Source: Azadirachta indica
Lineage: Eukaryota; Streptophyta; Magnoliopsida; Sapindales; Meliaceae
Reading direction: 5' to 3'
NCBI GenBank assembly: GCA_022749755.1
Contig: CM040440.1
Location: 7,365,269 to 7,429,268, forward strand
Length of the DNA stretch: 64,000 nt
Position 1 is the first letter of the stretch. Each line of letters opens with the position of its first letter. The position numbers were made by a program, and so were the translations under genes. Positions 26,097 through 38,129 of this stretch are shown here, piece by piece. The notes beneath the pieces are model-generated. The model searched no databases. It worked only from the letters and a program-made list of their open reading frames with translations, and had not been told where the DNA came from.

Positions 26097-27537
26097 AGAA
26101 TCAGAAAGTCCATTTGATGTTTCTATAACTTATATCTTAAAAACAATCAAAACAATCATTAACGTTGACTTAGGTTATAAATAGATGTCATTTTTGTTGG
26201 CATAGTTGGTTGAGCCTTGCCACCTTTTTGCATGGATTCGTATTATTGTCTTAACATAATTTGTAAAATCATCTCTGCGAATCTCTCTTACATAATGCTA
26301 TTAATTTATGTTTGTCCTCGCGAGATTCACACAATAAAATTAAATGTAAGTTTTTGTTTATGATTTATTTGAGAATTACAAAAAAGATCACTTTTACCAT
26401 AAAGAGGGGCAAAATTAGTCCTTTACTTGCAATAAAAAATGGACATGTTGTATGAGTAATAATCAAATGGTATTTATTGTAGATGATAGTATTCATATAA
26501 TGTTTAAGATAATTTGTTTTTATAAAAATTTAGGAAGTAAGACTTCTTGTACAATTACTCTTTATAGGAAGGGGGATTTTCTACAGTAATCAAAAGTGGG
26601 ATTCAATTTTCTCAAATAACTACTATTCAAAATTTGTATTAAAAATGACCCGATTGGATTAAAATGTCCTCACAAAAATTATTTTAAAAATGACCAACAC
26701 TTGCTTTTACTAAGGGTGTTTTTATCTAAAATAATTCAGACGAGTCATTTTTGTAACAAATTTTAAATAGTATTTATTGCTAAAAATTCACTCTAAGTTT
26801 GAGGTGTTTTGGTTAATTTTCTCTCATATATATAAAAAGTCATGATTTAATACAAGTTACTATTAACAAGTCAATATTTACTGCTTACTATCTATCAACT
26901 AATGTGATTTGGTAAAACTTTTCAAGTACAGTATTTTAGAGTAAATTTTTATTGATAAAATTTTTATAATTAGAGTTTATTAGTTGTTTTGTTGTTATAA
27001 ATAATTTTTTAAAAAATTTAAATAATTATTTTAATAAATAAATTTTTAATATTTTATTTTAAATAAATAACTTAAAATTTTTAAAATAAAATAAAAAATT
27101 TTTTAGAAAATTTTATTTTTTACAATAAAAAGAGAAGCTTTATCATTCAAAATTTAAAATTTAGATTTTTTTTTTTTATAAAAAATAATTTTTTAATTTT
27201 TTTAAATTTTTTTCACATTAAAAATTTTAAAACAAATTTTATTATTAAAAAAATATTTTTAACTAATAAAAAAATTAAACCGAACGAACATTAACTATGT
27301 TGATTAAATAAAATTAATATCTGAAAATTCAGTTGAATTTTAATTTTAAGTTAATTTTTTTTAATTATATATTATATATATATATTTTTAAAATACAACA
27401 AAATTTTTGTCTCACTTTTGAGCGGTAAACAAGATAGAGACAAATAAAAGAGAAAATTATTAGATTAATTAAAACAACAGCCTTAGTATATTCATTCCAG
27501 GTGCGGCGGTCTGGTTTCATTCTGCGTGGGAGTTTCA
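26097..27537. other. AT-rich intergenic spacer
   Basis: This spacer holds the 3' UTR of the helicase gene and the upstream region of the MOS2-like gene. From about 26900 to 27400 it is almost pure A/T homopolymer-like sequence with TTTTAAAA blocks and no open frame. No further gene is seen. Confidence 0.6.
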
Positions 27538-28740
27538 ATGAGCACCAACAATTCGAAAGTTTCATTCTCTGTTCGATCAAAATCTTCCTCAAAACCAAAC
27601 CTCAAATCCTCCCGAGATGACGAAGATCAGCCGAAGAAAGAATTTGTCACCGAATTTGACCCCGACAAAACCCTAACCAATTCCAAACAACGGAGAATCA
27701 TAATTCCTCCTAAAGTAAATGAAGGTCCTCTGCTCAAGAAGACGAAAAATCTTGAGCTTCCCATCGCTGAAGCCAAAAAAGAGTCTGATCAACTTCAATG
27801 GGAGCTCGAGAAGAAAAACGACGCCGAAGATGATAGTAAAATATCTTACGGCCTTAACCTTCGGAGCAACCACAATAACAACAGCAGTAGCAACCAGGAT
27901 GCGGCTGGGCCCACAATTGAATCCCTGAAGAAGGTGGTTTCGAAGGATTTCAAGCATGATTTGGAGAGATTGGGGGATGAAGAAGGGTTTGAGCAGTATG
28001 AAGATATGCCGGTAGAAGAATTTGGTGCTGCGTTACTTGGTGGGTTGGGTTGGTATGAGGGCAGAGGCATTGGTAAGAACTCTCAAGGTAACGTTAAAAT
28101 TAAAGAATTTGGGAAAAAGTCTTTTGTTTCTGATGATGTGATTATTAACAAGGATAAAGAGAAAAATGGTTTGAAGAAAGTGAAAGAACCGAGGGACACT
28201 GAAATAAATGATAGAGATAGACAAGTGAAACATCAGGAGAGCCTAAAGCAAGTTGATAAACGTAGAGAGAGTGTAAAGCAAGTTGATAAAAGAAGTAGAG
28301 AGAGTGAAAAGCAAGTCCATAAACCAATTAGAGAGACTGAAAAGAGAGAGAGTAACAAAGATAAAGGGAGAATTTCATGGCTTAGGAGTCATATTAGGGT
28401 TAGGATAATAAGCAAGGATTTTAAAAAGGGGAGATTGTACTTGAAGAAGGGAGAAGTGGTGGATGTAGTGGGGCCGACCACTTGTGACATATCCATGGAT
28501 GAGGGAGGGGATTTGGTTCAAGGAGTTGAACAGGATATTCTTGAAACTGCATTGCCAAGGCGTGGTGGTCCGGTTCTTGTTTTGTATGGGAGGCATAAGG
28601 GTGTATATGGGAACTTAGTTGATAGGGATTTAGATAGAGAGACTGGTGTTGTTCGTGATGCTGACACCCATGAGTTGCTTAATGTTAAGCTCGAGCAGAT
28701 TGCAGAATATATTGGGGATCCGAGCTATATTGGTTACTGA
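27538..28740 (+). CDS. MOS2-like G-patch and KOW protein lacking the first KOW region
   Basis: Intronless, 400 aa from the ATG at 27538; an in-frame GTG lies 12 bases upstream. MOS2 is a nuclear RNA-binding protein needed in Arabidopsis for innate immunity and for primary-miRNA processing. Family marks: KEFVTEFDPDKTL near residue 35; ISYGLNLR; a G-patch at about 158-190 (EEFGAALLGGLGWYEGRGIG); and a closing KOW region at about 281-400 with SWLRSHIRVRIISKDFKKGR, VVDVVGPTTCDISMDE and LPRRGGPVLVLYGRHKGVYG. Arabidopsis MOS2 has about 462 aa and, from memory, a KOW motif between the G-patch and a basic linker. Here the G-patch leads straight into a Lys/Arg-rich linker with three degenerate copies of KQVDKR (about 235-265), and no such KOW is visible. 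It may be the lineage's only MOS2, shortened, or a retrocopy-like paralogue. Confidence 0.88.
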   Translation: MSTNNSKVSFSVRSKSSSKPNLKSSRDDEDQPKKEFVTEFDPDKTLTNSKQRRIIIPPKVNEGPLLKKTKNLELPIAEAKKESDQLQWELEKKNDAEDDSKISYGLNLRSNHNNNSSSNQDAAGPTIESLKKVVSKDFKHDLERLGDEEGFEQYEDMPVEEFGAALLGGLGWYEGRGIGKNSQGNVKIKEFGKKSFVSDDVIINKDKEKNGLKKVKEPRDTEINDRDRQVKHQESLKQVDKRRESVKQVDKRSRESEKQVHKPIRETEKRESNKDKGRISWLRSHIRVRIISKDFKKGRLYLKKGEVVDVVGPTTCDISMDEGGDLVQGVEQDILETALPRRGGPVLVLYGRHKGVYGNLVDRDLDRETGVVRDADTHELLNVKLEQIAEYIGDPSYIGY

Positions 28741-30841
28741 TTCTTGCAGCAATAAGGTGTAAGACCTCTATGGCAGGCTCTCAGTCTATGGGTATTGTAA
28801 GTTACACCTCTTGTGCTTTAGATTGTTGTGAAGAAATTTAATTTCTCATTTTAATTGAATTTTTGTTGTATTTTATTCAGTGTGTTTTATTTGGATGTTT
28901 CCCTATCATTATTTTTTGTCTAATTCTTTTGTGAGAATTTTTAAATTTTGTAAAATGGTATTTTAATATGCAGTTCCTTGACCGTGTGAGTTGAAGATGT
29001 TTGTTTGTAGAATCACTTTAGTGGACATCATTGAATTGCTAATATGATAAAACTGAATGACATTTTGTTGCAATTGATGTTACAAAGAGAAAGATTTCTC
29101 TCAATTCAGTGAATTATATTTAATACAGGTGCTGCAAGTACATGATAGTGCTGTATGTTATTTATTGAGTATCTAGTATCTTCTGGAATATTTCATTTGT
29201 ATGAATTACTTGTATACTGTTTTGAAGTAGATTTTGATTTTTTTTTTTTTGTGTATCTGAGTAGATTCTAAAATTGTATGGTATCTTCTAAAATATTTCA
29301 TTGTCTAGTATCTCATCTTTATACTTGTTTGAAGTAGATTTTGGTTTCTTTTTGGTTTAGGGCTTGTTAGTATAAATAGGGCCTAGAGTTATGTTTTTGA
29401 GGCAGACTAAATGCAAAAAATAATATGATGAATTGATTGTTTTCCTCCTAACCTGACTCTAAATTCTTCCTTGCTATTCTAATTATTTCTTTCTTTAATT
29501 TATGTCTAGTCTCTATTCTTCTACTTATTGATTTCTAGTTCTCATTCATCTCTTCTATTTCTCCTTTTTGTTTGTCCTATTGTGTTTCAATCCAGTCTTC
29601 TTCCTTTTTGCTTCCACATCAATAGTAATGCAAATGACATTATAAATTTTAGGAAGGATTTCATTTTAGGGATTTTTGGTGTTAATAGTTCTGGTAGGCC
29701 CATTCATCTTATAATATGTTCAATCTGACTCAAAAACATAACTGAAGGAGATGTTAACTGTAAAATCTTTTAAGTAGGTTATACATTTGACCTCAAATAA
29801 GAATATTAGAATCTTCCTAAATAAGGAATGCCAAAAATCCATGCGTAAATTATCTCCAAAATCCAATAGAACAGTGTTGCTCGAGTTAACTACTTTTAAC
29901 TCAAGTTGGTAAAACCTCAGCAACATTGTAGTAGGTGGTTGCTTTTAAGAGACTAGAAGACACCAAGCTTTATCTTATTTGGACACAGCAGTTCAATCAA
30001 TCCTGTTATCTATGAATTGATCTGCTAGTTGCAAAATGAGAACTAATTGGTGTGTAGGAATTGAGAAGGAACTTGTAGGAACCAATATATGATCCAATAA
30101 AGGGTTGAAAATGCCTTGCGATGAAACACCTTTGTTGTGTTAATTACTGCACTTCTTTATGGGAGAATGTTAGATAGTATTCATAGCCAATGAGATCAAG
30201 ATCAATGTCAAGTTTTGAAATACAATCAGATAAGGACCCTTTTTGGTCTCAATGATGTCACCTTAAAGAATTTGATGGTAATTCTTCCTATCAAGGCCCT
30301 TGGGGCTTTGCATGCAGCAGCAATTAATAACCACTCAGATGAAAGTATGCCAAACTCTCTTGATGTAGTGTAAGTTATACCTTAGATGTTAGAAAATGTT
30401 GACTTGGGTGCTTCTGGAAACCAATTAGAATTGTGGACCTTTGGGCACTCCTCTAAAGGTTTCACAGTTTGCTTTCCTAAAGCTCTAGAAATTTATTGGG
30501 CCATTGACTTAATCAATTTCACAAGAAGATTTTTCAAATTTACTATTGTATTGTTCATAGGCATCAGAAAAATAGTCAGTTTTTCCTGAGGTCTTCCTTT
30601 ATGGTCTTGAGTTGCAGTAACATTGAATCTCATGGGTTGGCCAATGATTTCCGCATGTCTTTGTTTGGATCGGCATGTGGGATTTTTATGGCTAAGGTAC
30701 CTAGCAAGGTTTCTAACTTCGTTTGTAGTGCATTATTACCTCTTTGACATATTCAAGCTAAGAAGACTACGGCTATATTTATCTTCAGATTTGTGGTGTG
30801 TATTTTATGTAAAAGTTGTGGCATAACTTTCCCAAGTCACT

Positions 30842-30995
30842 GGGATTTCTTGGGTGAGTGATGCTGGTGTAATTCTTCATTGTTTGCTGAACACGTACGC
30901 TTTTGGAGGAGGAAGGAAATCAAGACCTATGGAATTTTTGTTTTTGACAGCTTTTTGGATGATTTGGTGTCATAGAAATGGAATGATTTTTGAAT
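30842..30995 (+). mobile_element. Probable non-LTR retrotransposon (LINE) remnant
   Basis: The plus frame reads GISWVSDAG, then GGGRKSRPMEFLFLTAFWMI, then WCHRNGMIFE. The order matches the region near the end of plant LINE reverse transcriptases, where a GVSWV-type segment precedes a W-x-IW-x-ERN-x-xIFE motif. Upstream and downstream frames are broken and no catalytic FADD motif is seen, so only a small decayed piece remains. The call rests on remembered family wording. Confidence 0.4.
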
Positions 30996-33900
30996 ATGCA
31001 AAGGATGAAAATTCTGATCTTTGTGGGAGACAAGATCCAATTTTTCTGGGCCATGTTGGATGCGCATTCAGGGTGTTTTTTCCTTCTTATTCAAGGGAGT
31101 TGGGGCTGAATTTTGGCATTCTCATTCTTCTCCATCATTAAGTATTTCCAAAATTTTAAAGTCCTAATCCCATTAAGAATAAGAAAGGTCATTGTATTTT
31201 AGAACCATCATGAGCCGCTGCCTTATAAATCCTTGCAAACATACTGAAAAGGCGGCTTCTCACTCTATCCATCTTTGCAAATATTATATTCTTGCTTCAT
31301 TATCTTCCAGCAACTTCACATGAACAGACAGCTTCCTTGCGACATGGATTTCCTTGGGCAACAGACAAGAACTGCTTGTCAACTTATTAGAACCACCCAT
31401 TCTTGTGGAGACTATATTTGCTTGCTGAAGGGAATTTATCTCCATGAGGAATATCCATAATCATAATTATAGAGCTACTTTATTTATTAAGTTAACTCCT
31501 AAATCCCTTTTCTAGCTGACCAGGAAGGTAGATTTCCTCAATTATGCTGCTTTAAAATTCAAATTCAAAGATTGTGTGTAAGTTGGCTCTTAAGATGCAT
31601 GGCAACAGATGGATTTGTTGGCTAGATTGTAGGGCAATAGTTATATACCTGCTGTCTTAGTTGGGTAAATTATTTTGACTTGGTTATCGATATTTAGCAA
31701 GCTTTAGAAACTTTCCAAGATTGATGCATGGGTTTTGAGAGTGCCATTGAGAATGTGGTTTCTCAGACAGGTGCTAGTTTTGAAACCCCAAAGAACTAGA
31801 TGAAAGATGTTAATTTTTGTCTAAAATAATGAATATATTGTTGTAGGGATATTAATCACAATATCCTATTAATTTTTTGTTCAGAAACCTCTTCACATGC
31901 GATAGGTCCTTTTAGATTTTTTCTGACACTGGGTTTGATAATTTTCATTGGAACTTCGTTTCTCTACTGAGAGTGGAACATATGAGAAGGTCTGGGATAA
32001 ATTAATGAATTATTGAAAGGTCTAAGGTTTTCAAATGAAACTATATATACAATTAACAATTTACCTTTTTAGTCTTTATGTTAGTGCTCATTTATGGTCC
32101 ATCCAGAATTAATTTAAGTCTTTGTGCTTTGTCGTTCATCTGGAATCAGATGCATATTTTCATGCTGCATACAACTAAAATATTCCTAGAGTCTGCATGC
32201 AGACCTATTTTCTCTCTCTCTCTCTCCCTCTCTCTGTTCTCCTTTTCAATCTGAAAGATGCTTCCATACATGTGTACCCTTTTACTCTTTTTTTCTTTTT
32301 CCACCTTTTTTCTCAAAGATGCTTTTCAGGCTCATGTATGGCCCATAAGTGGCTCCAACACAAATCATATAAACTCCAATACTTATGATTGTGCTAATCC
32401 ACTGTAGGCATATATTTCTTTTTCAAAGTGTTTGTGCAGTTTAGCTTTCTCTTTATTTCATCTGCAATCCTTGAAGGTGCAGCACAGTGAACAGGTATCT
32501 GGCTGAAAAGCAGCATGTTTGAAATGTTCTCATGATATTCTTGCTTTCTTACGATAGCTCATCTTTTTTGTGTACGTTTGGACATACAGTATTTGGTATT
32601 CTATATCTTAAATTAGTTCCAAAATCAAGCTAAGCAAACTTGCCAGACTTGCTTTTTCATGTGGATGTGCTCATTTCTTAAATTTGATAAGAATATTCTT
32701 CTTTGACCATGCTTTAACCCTTGGGCATTGCATTTAGGCTTAGCAGGAAATTCAAGTATAGTTCTAGTTGGTGGAAAGGATTGGTGTAGCTTATTGGATT
32801 TGATTTGCAGTACTAGTTATCACTGCAGAGTTTAAACCTTGATGAACTGTTTTAAAACACATTTGATAAGAGTATACATACTACTCTAAAGTTTGAAGTT
32901 TTAGACTCTATCAAACTATCACTGTCAATATTTTTTACCTGAACTTATTGATTGTGTGCAGCATTGCTCTTACTTGTTGAGCTATATTCCAAGTAGAATG
33001 TTGCCATTGTCTAAACAAGGTGCATGTGAATTGTTCATTGACAGGGCTTGCTTCATGTTTGTGTTCTGTTGATGTTGCATAGACATGGTGTGAAGTCTCC
33101 ACTACTAGGTCAAAGGTATAAGGACTGAGTTTCGTGCCTGAACATGCATAGGCCTTGTTTATGGACAGCACGTGCAATGTTACTAGTGCACTGGTTGGAT
33201 GGCTTCTGGGCGTTGTTCAGCCCCAAGGACTCCTATGAGTTTGCACTGATGCATACCTAAGCAATCATCCGGGTTATTCTCCCCTTTCTTTTTCTTCTTC
33301 TTTTCATGTTTTTTTTATACGGAAAGAAAAAACACTTTGATCCATGAAAACATGTTGTATAATCCTTTTCTATATATTTTACATGCTTCGGGGAAATTTT
33401 TGAGTGTATAATATTACACTTTTTATGTATTATATCAACTTTAATCGTCCCCACGTAGTGTCATTAATCACCTGGATTTTTAAAACAAATATTTTTTTCC
33501 TTTCACTTTTCCAATCTTCTGTTCTGTTGAGTGTTTCTCATTGTAGGTTTTCTCTTCTGACATAAATATCAACTATCCTCTTGAATTCTTCAGACTAGCT
33601 TTTCAGTCTTCCAACCAATTCATTGCTTATGATGATCTCACTTGCCAGAGGACATAAAACCATAATCTGAAGCCAAAACGTACTTTGTTTAGGGTATTTT
33701 CATTCTGAAAAAATGACAATGAAGCCATATCTAGGTCTAGAAAATTCGTAGCTAATGATTCCAATAGATATAGCATACAAATACCCTCGAACCGTTTTGT
33801 GGTAAAACTACCAATATTCAAGGAGCGCGGATGTTATTTTATGAGTTATTTAATTTTTCCATGAACAAAAAACCAGATTTGGCAACTATAATTAAGAGAC

Positions 33901-34583
33901 TTTTGAGGGCCGGGTAGCATTAATCATTTTTTTCAATTAATCATAAGGTTGAGGAGATTTACAGTTAAAGGTATGTCTAGGATTGTTTTTATTTGATTCT
34001 CAAAAGTATGTGATTAAAGTGTTTGGTAATTTTTAATTTTTAGATAATGTTATTACATTTAATATTTTATTAAATATTAAATATTTAAAACTTATTAGAG
34101 CAATGTGTGTTTGGGGATCAGTGACAATTTTAGAAATATGAATATTTTGAGTGAACTTTTGATGTGATAAGATTTTTAGGGTGTGGTGCACGAAAATTTT
34201 GATTTTCAAAATATCAAATTGCATGATTTTATTCATTAATATTTTAATAAAAAGTAAAAAGATATTTTAATTTATTTCATATTTAAAAAAAAAATAATTT
34301 ACGTGATATTTACAAAGAAAACGTTATTCTAACAAGGTACTGTGGGGGCCCATTGTCAACGAGCCAGCCATAAGGTCCAGAAAGCAATTTCGGGTCACAT
34401 GTACAGTAAGTATTACAGCTCTGCTCACTAGGAATATATATGCTGATTGCTCTGGGAATCTATTTCTCTGCTTTAGTCAATAATAATAATAAAAAATATA
34501 TATAACCAATTTATTTATCAACTACCAAACCGAGCCAAACACGCCATCAAGAACCTTATTTAAGGAGCGTTACGCTCTAGGCT

Positions 34584-34605
34584 AGGCAAGGCAAGGCAAG
34601 GCAAG
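34584..34605. repeat. AGGCA pentanucleotide microsatellite, four copies
   Basis: Four perfect AGGCA units lie about 30 bp upstream of the ACBP start codon, so they are probably in its 5' UTR. A TATTTAAGG sequence, a possible TATA-type element, lies at about 34557-34565. Confidence 0.75.
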
Positions 34606-34635
34606 CAGATCACTACCGGAGAAGACTAAAGAAAC

Positions 34636-35990
34636 ATGGGCTTGAAGGTCTGACTATTTTATTTCTTTCTTCTGAATTAACCACCTGTGTTTTTGACATT
34701 GCATTAGGCTTCAATTCAGATCTCTTGTTTTGCTTCCGTTTTGATCTTTCGTTCTTTGCATGTTTATTCTGTCGAAGCAATCTCGTTGCTTTCGTTTTGT
34801 TTGGTTCCTTCAGATCTGTTTCAATTTTGGATTTTTACTTCTAACTTAGATGTATGTAATCTGGTTCTTATCTAATTTTTACTTATTGGTGTGCTTCATG
34901 GATCTATAAAGTAATTATATATTGACGCATAAGAAGCTGCAAATCCTAAACCAATGCTTTCAGTTAGAATTCTTTTGTTCGCAGAGTTCTGCCCCTTTTG
35001 TAATATTCACAGTAACTAATTCGGTTTTTGCCACTGGCCTTACCAATTCTCCTAGAATTCTTGCTTTCTATGTCGAATAAGTATCTACAGCAGCAGTTTT
35101 GCTGTCTTTGTTGTCACCTTCTTCACCACTATCAATTCTTGCTATCCAAACACCAACTATTTGCGAGGACCATTAATCCTTTCACTTATATTTGATATAT
35201 CAGTGACTCCGTTGCTGGGATTTTGATTTTTTTAATTCATTCATAATTTATATTTGGGTAATATATCAAGGTTTTCTGACTTCAAAAATTAAAATTGTGA
35301 TGATTTGTAATCCGCTTTCATGAATTCATGGCTAGTATGTAGATTGTTCTACATGGTGTATGGTAAATTGTCTCAAAACAGTGCATCCAAGCTTTGGCTG
35401 TATTGAAACCTTATTCACCGAGAGCATTTGCGCTAGTATTTTTCCTTTTCTCTCTTTCCTTTTCCTTTGGTTTATGGCTGATAAATGAATTGCAAATTCT
35501 GAGTTGTTTTTGTAGGAAGATTTTGAGGAATATGCTGAGAAAGCTAAGACCCTGCCAGAGTCGACAACAAATGAAAACAAGCTTATTCTCTATGGGCTCT
35601 ACAAGCAAGCCACTGTTGGACCAGTGAACACTAGTTAGTATTCCACTACTATTTGTGCATCCAAAAAAATGGTCTTTGTGTCAGTCTTTTCTAACATTTT
35701 CTTCTCCTATCCTCGATATTGGTTTTGCAGGCAGACCTGGAATGTTCAACATGAGGGACAGAGCAAAGTGGGATGCATGGAAGGCCGTGGAAGGTAGTTT
35801 CCAATTTTGTTGTTGATGGTTAATTAGTTTTGCTGCCCTGAATGTTCAAATTACAGAACTTTGCTTCTTTTCATTTGTTTCAACTTCTTAGTCAAATTTG
35901 TAATTGGCAGGGAAATCTAAGGAGGAAGCAATGGAGGACTACATTACCAAGGTAAAACAGTTGCTGGAGGAAGCTGCTGCTTCTGCTTGA
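34636..35990 (+). CDS. ACBP6: 10-kDa cytosolic acyl-CoA-binding protein (ACBP6-like)
   Basis: Binds long-chain acyl-CoA esters and carries them through the cytosol, protecting the pool used for membrane lipid synthesis. Four exons: 34636-34647, 35516-35633, 35731-35793 and 35911-35990. The product has 90 aa, close to the usual 92 of small plant ACBPs. The first exon codes only for MGLK, an unusually short coding exon conserved in this family. The acyl-CoA-binding signature is complete: LILYGLYKQATVGPVNTSRP, then MFNMRDRAKWDAWKAVEGKS, then KEEAM and YITKVKQLLEEAA. No signal peptide or extra domain is present, which places it in the small cytosolic class (Arabidopsis ACBP6). In Arabidopsis, as I recall, ACBP6 lies beside FH14; here a FH14-type gene lies downstream with one gene between. 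Confidence 0.95.
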
Positions 35991-38129
35991 CATTTCCCTG
36001 ATTGCTAAAGACCTGTGTTTGAAAACTTAAAAATAAGTTAAAAAAGAAATATGTGATCTGTTTTCAGACCTGATGTTGTTATGTTACATTTGAATTATGT
36101 CCTTTTAAAATTATGTATGATGCGTACTTTTATCTAAGTCAATTGGAATTATTAAGTTGGGTGTTGTCTTACAAATATGAGTTTGAGCTTGGAATTATTA
36201 AGTTGGGTGTTGTCTTACAAATATGAGTTTTAGCTGCTGAAAATACGCTTCAAAACGCATGAACTCTAGTTGAATAACGAAGTTTGGGATCATCTATAAG
36301 CATGCCCATGGGACGTATACCCCATAAAATCGTAATATTATTACCCATCTCAAAACCGTGTTTTATAACACACAAAACTAATATTGTGATGCATCATGGA
36401 TGTACTCGTTGATCTTGTTAAGCTCTAATTTGTGTGTATGGATTGGACTACTGAAAATTGAAAAGACAAATCTTTAAAGAAGTGTTTAAATTCCATAAAA
36501 GAATTACATAAATGAGCAAAATTAATTAAGATAAATGTATGTTAGTCAGAAATTGTAAAGAGAAGTCCACGGGATTGCCGGTTTGCATATCAAATCTAGG
36601 CGATTAGTGACGATAAGTGGACTTAAACTAGTTGAGGTAAGGCAGTATCTTCTATTGAGCGTAGTGTTAAACTGCGTCGTCACGTTATTTAAGGTACAAG
36701 AGTTTACTTAAAAAGTGAAAAACAAAGGAGTTTTTATCACACTTCTTTAGCACGTGATGTTATACAAAATGTATGGAGTATTGAGAAAGTCCTATTTGCA
36801 ATTTAGCTGGCAAGGACCAAACAAGATTAGGTGAAGAACGATATGGTTTACTCGCAAGTCAAAAAGATTTGGCCAAGACACAGTAAGAGATGGGATAACT
36901 AACTACTGAAATCAGAGATTACAAATGAGGACTCACCACACGACCATTGGCCCCCCGTGTTTGGCAAGCGATGTTCAACTGCCGCTTCACGCTCTCGCCG
37001 CGTGTGCAGCTGCGGTCACTTCACGCCTCGAGCATGTCGTCGAACAATTTCGAATCCTCCGATACTTGCGGCCACGCTCCACATGCTCTGATCTGATGCC
37101 ACTGCCTTTTCTGTTTTTAGTATTATGCTTCATTTACATTATTATTTTGTAACATAATTATCTATCATATAAAATTAATCAATTAATTGTTAATTTGTTC
37201 ACGCAGTCTGTGTTGTTAGAAAAATCGTAAAGACACGGTACATTTTTGCCATTTGTTAATGCATGTGAATGCTGTTTTATGGATTATCTTAGCACATATT
37301 TGTCTTTTAACCTTGAATAAAATTATTTTGATAGTTAACGGGTATTTATTTTTTAAGTTATATTTGAAAATTTATTGAATATGATTAAACTAAAAATTTA
37401 AACTTAAATATTTGAATAAATTAAATATTTTGTCTTTTAGTAATATTTTTAATTTATTTTTTTTATTTTTTAATACTTACATTTTAAATTTTATATGTTA
37501 AAATATCAGTTTCACATTTTTTTTTATTTTAATTTTTTCGGTAAATGTTAACGACACCTTTAGTGTAAAAATAGTTGTTTCCACCCTTTTGCCTTTAATA
37601 ATAACAGTATTCATAAGGATAAATAAATAATATCGAAATATTATATTTTTTATACAGTTTTGCTCGAACAAAGAACTCTTGCGAAAATTCTTCATCCGAA
37701 GACATAAAACCAAGTCCAATAAGCTTACAAGAAGATCTACTGACGATAACTTCTATGCGTGACCGTTTGGCGTCCGCCTGCCCCTTCAGCCTAATTAATT
37801 AACACTCTCAACCACTTGCACTAATGACAAGCAAATTCAAATACGTCATTTCGGTTGTGTTACTTCAAATGTTACCTCATCATTTTAGTTCAGTCTCCAA
37901 ATATTACCTCATCTTCCACTCGACTGCAGTGGAACAATTCTTTTGTTCTCTCTGTTTCATGCTACTGTGATAATTTTCTTTCTGAAGATAAGATCAGTAA
38001 CATATTGATGCTAACAATCTTAACTACACATCTAACTTGTTACGGTTTAGATCAGCATATATACCCAAAAAGATAAGAGAGCAAATATTTTTCGTTAGAT
38101 CAGGATTTGAGGATTCCATTCTGTAGATT
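35991..38129. other. Convergent spacer: ACBP 3' UTR, a tandem duplication and a GC-rich island
   Basis: The spacer starts with the ACBP 3' UTR. A 42-bp block beginning TTGGAATTATTAAGTTGGG is duplicated without change at 36143-36184 and 36189-36230 (period 46), so the duplication is young. An isolated GC-rich patch at 36940-37090 (GTGTTTGGCAAGCGATG ... GTGCAGCTGCGGTCAC) resembles the ends of some plant MITEs, but I find no matching inverted partner. The remainder is AT-rich and empty of genes. Confidence 0.55.
36143..36230. repeat. Perfect 42-bp tandem duplication downstream of ACBP
   Basis: Two identical copies (36143-36184 and 36189-36230) are separated by GAGC. Identity implies recent origin or a collapsed or expanded assembly. 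The position suits the ACBP 3' UTR or just beyond it. Confidence 0.85.

Larger units (their letters stand above)
28741..34635. other. Long spacer, transposon-derived in part
   Basis: About 5.9 kb without a gene I can support. The first few hundred bases should be the MOS2-like 3' UTR. Open frames are short and full of stops when joined. One segment, 30842-30995, resembles the end of a plant LINE reverse transcriptase and is listed separately. A CT run lies at 32209-32234. The last stretch before 34636 is the ACBP promoter and leader. Most of the rest is probably decayed repeat DNA, but I cannot classify it by eye. Confidence 0.5.

Noticed and set aside
36925..37152. 75-codon frame over a GC-rich island
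   Set aside because: Ala/Leu-rich translation without a known domain. The island looks more like a transposon end, and no partner terminus was found, so neither reading is supported.
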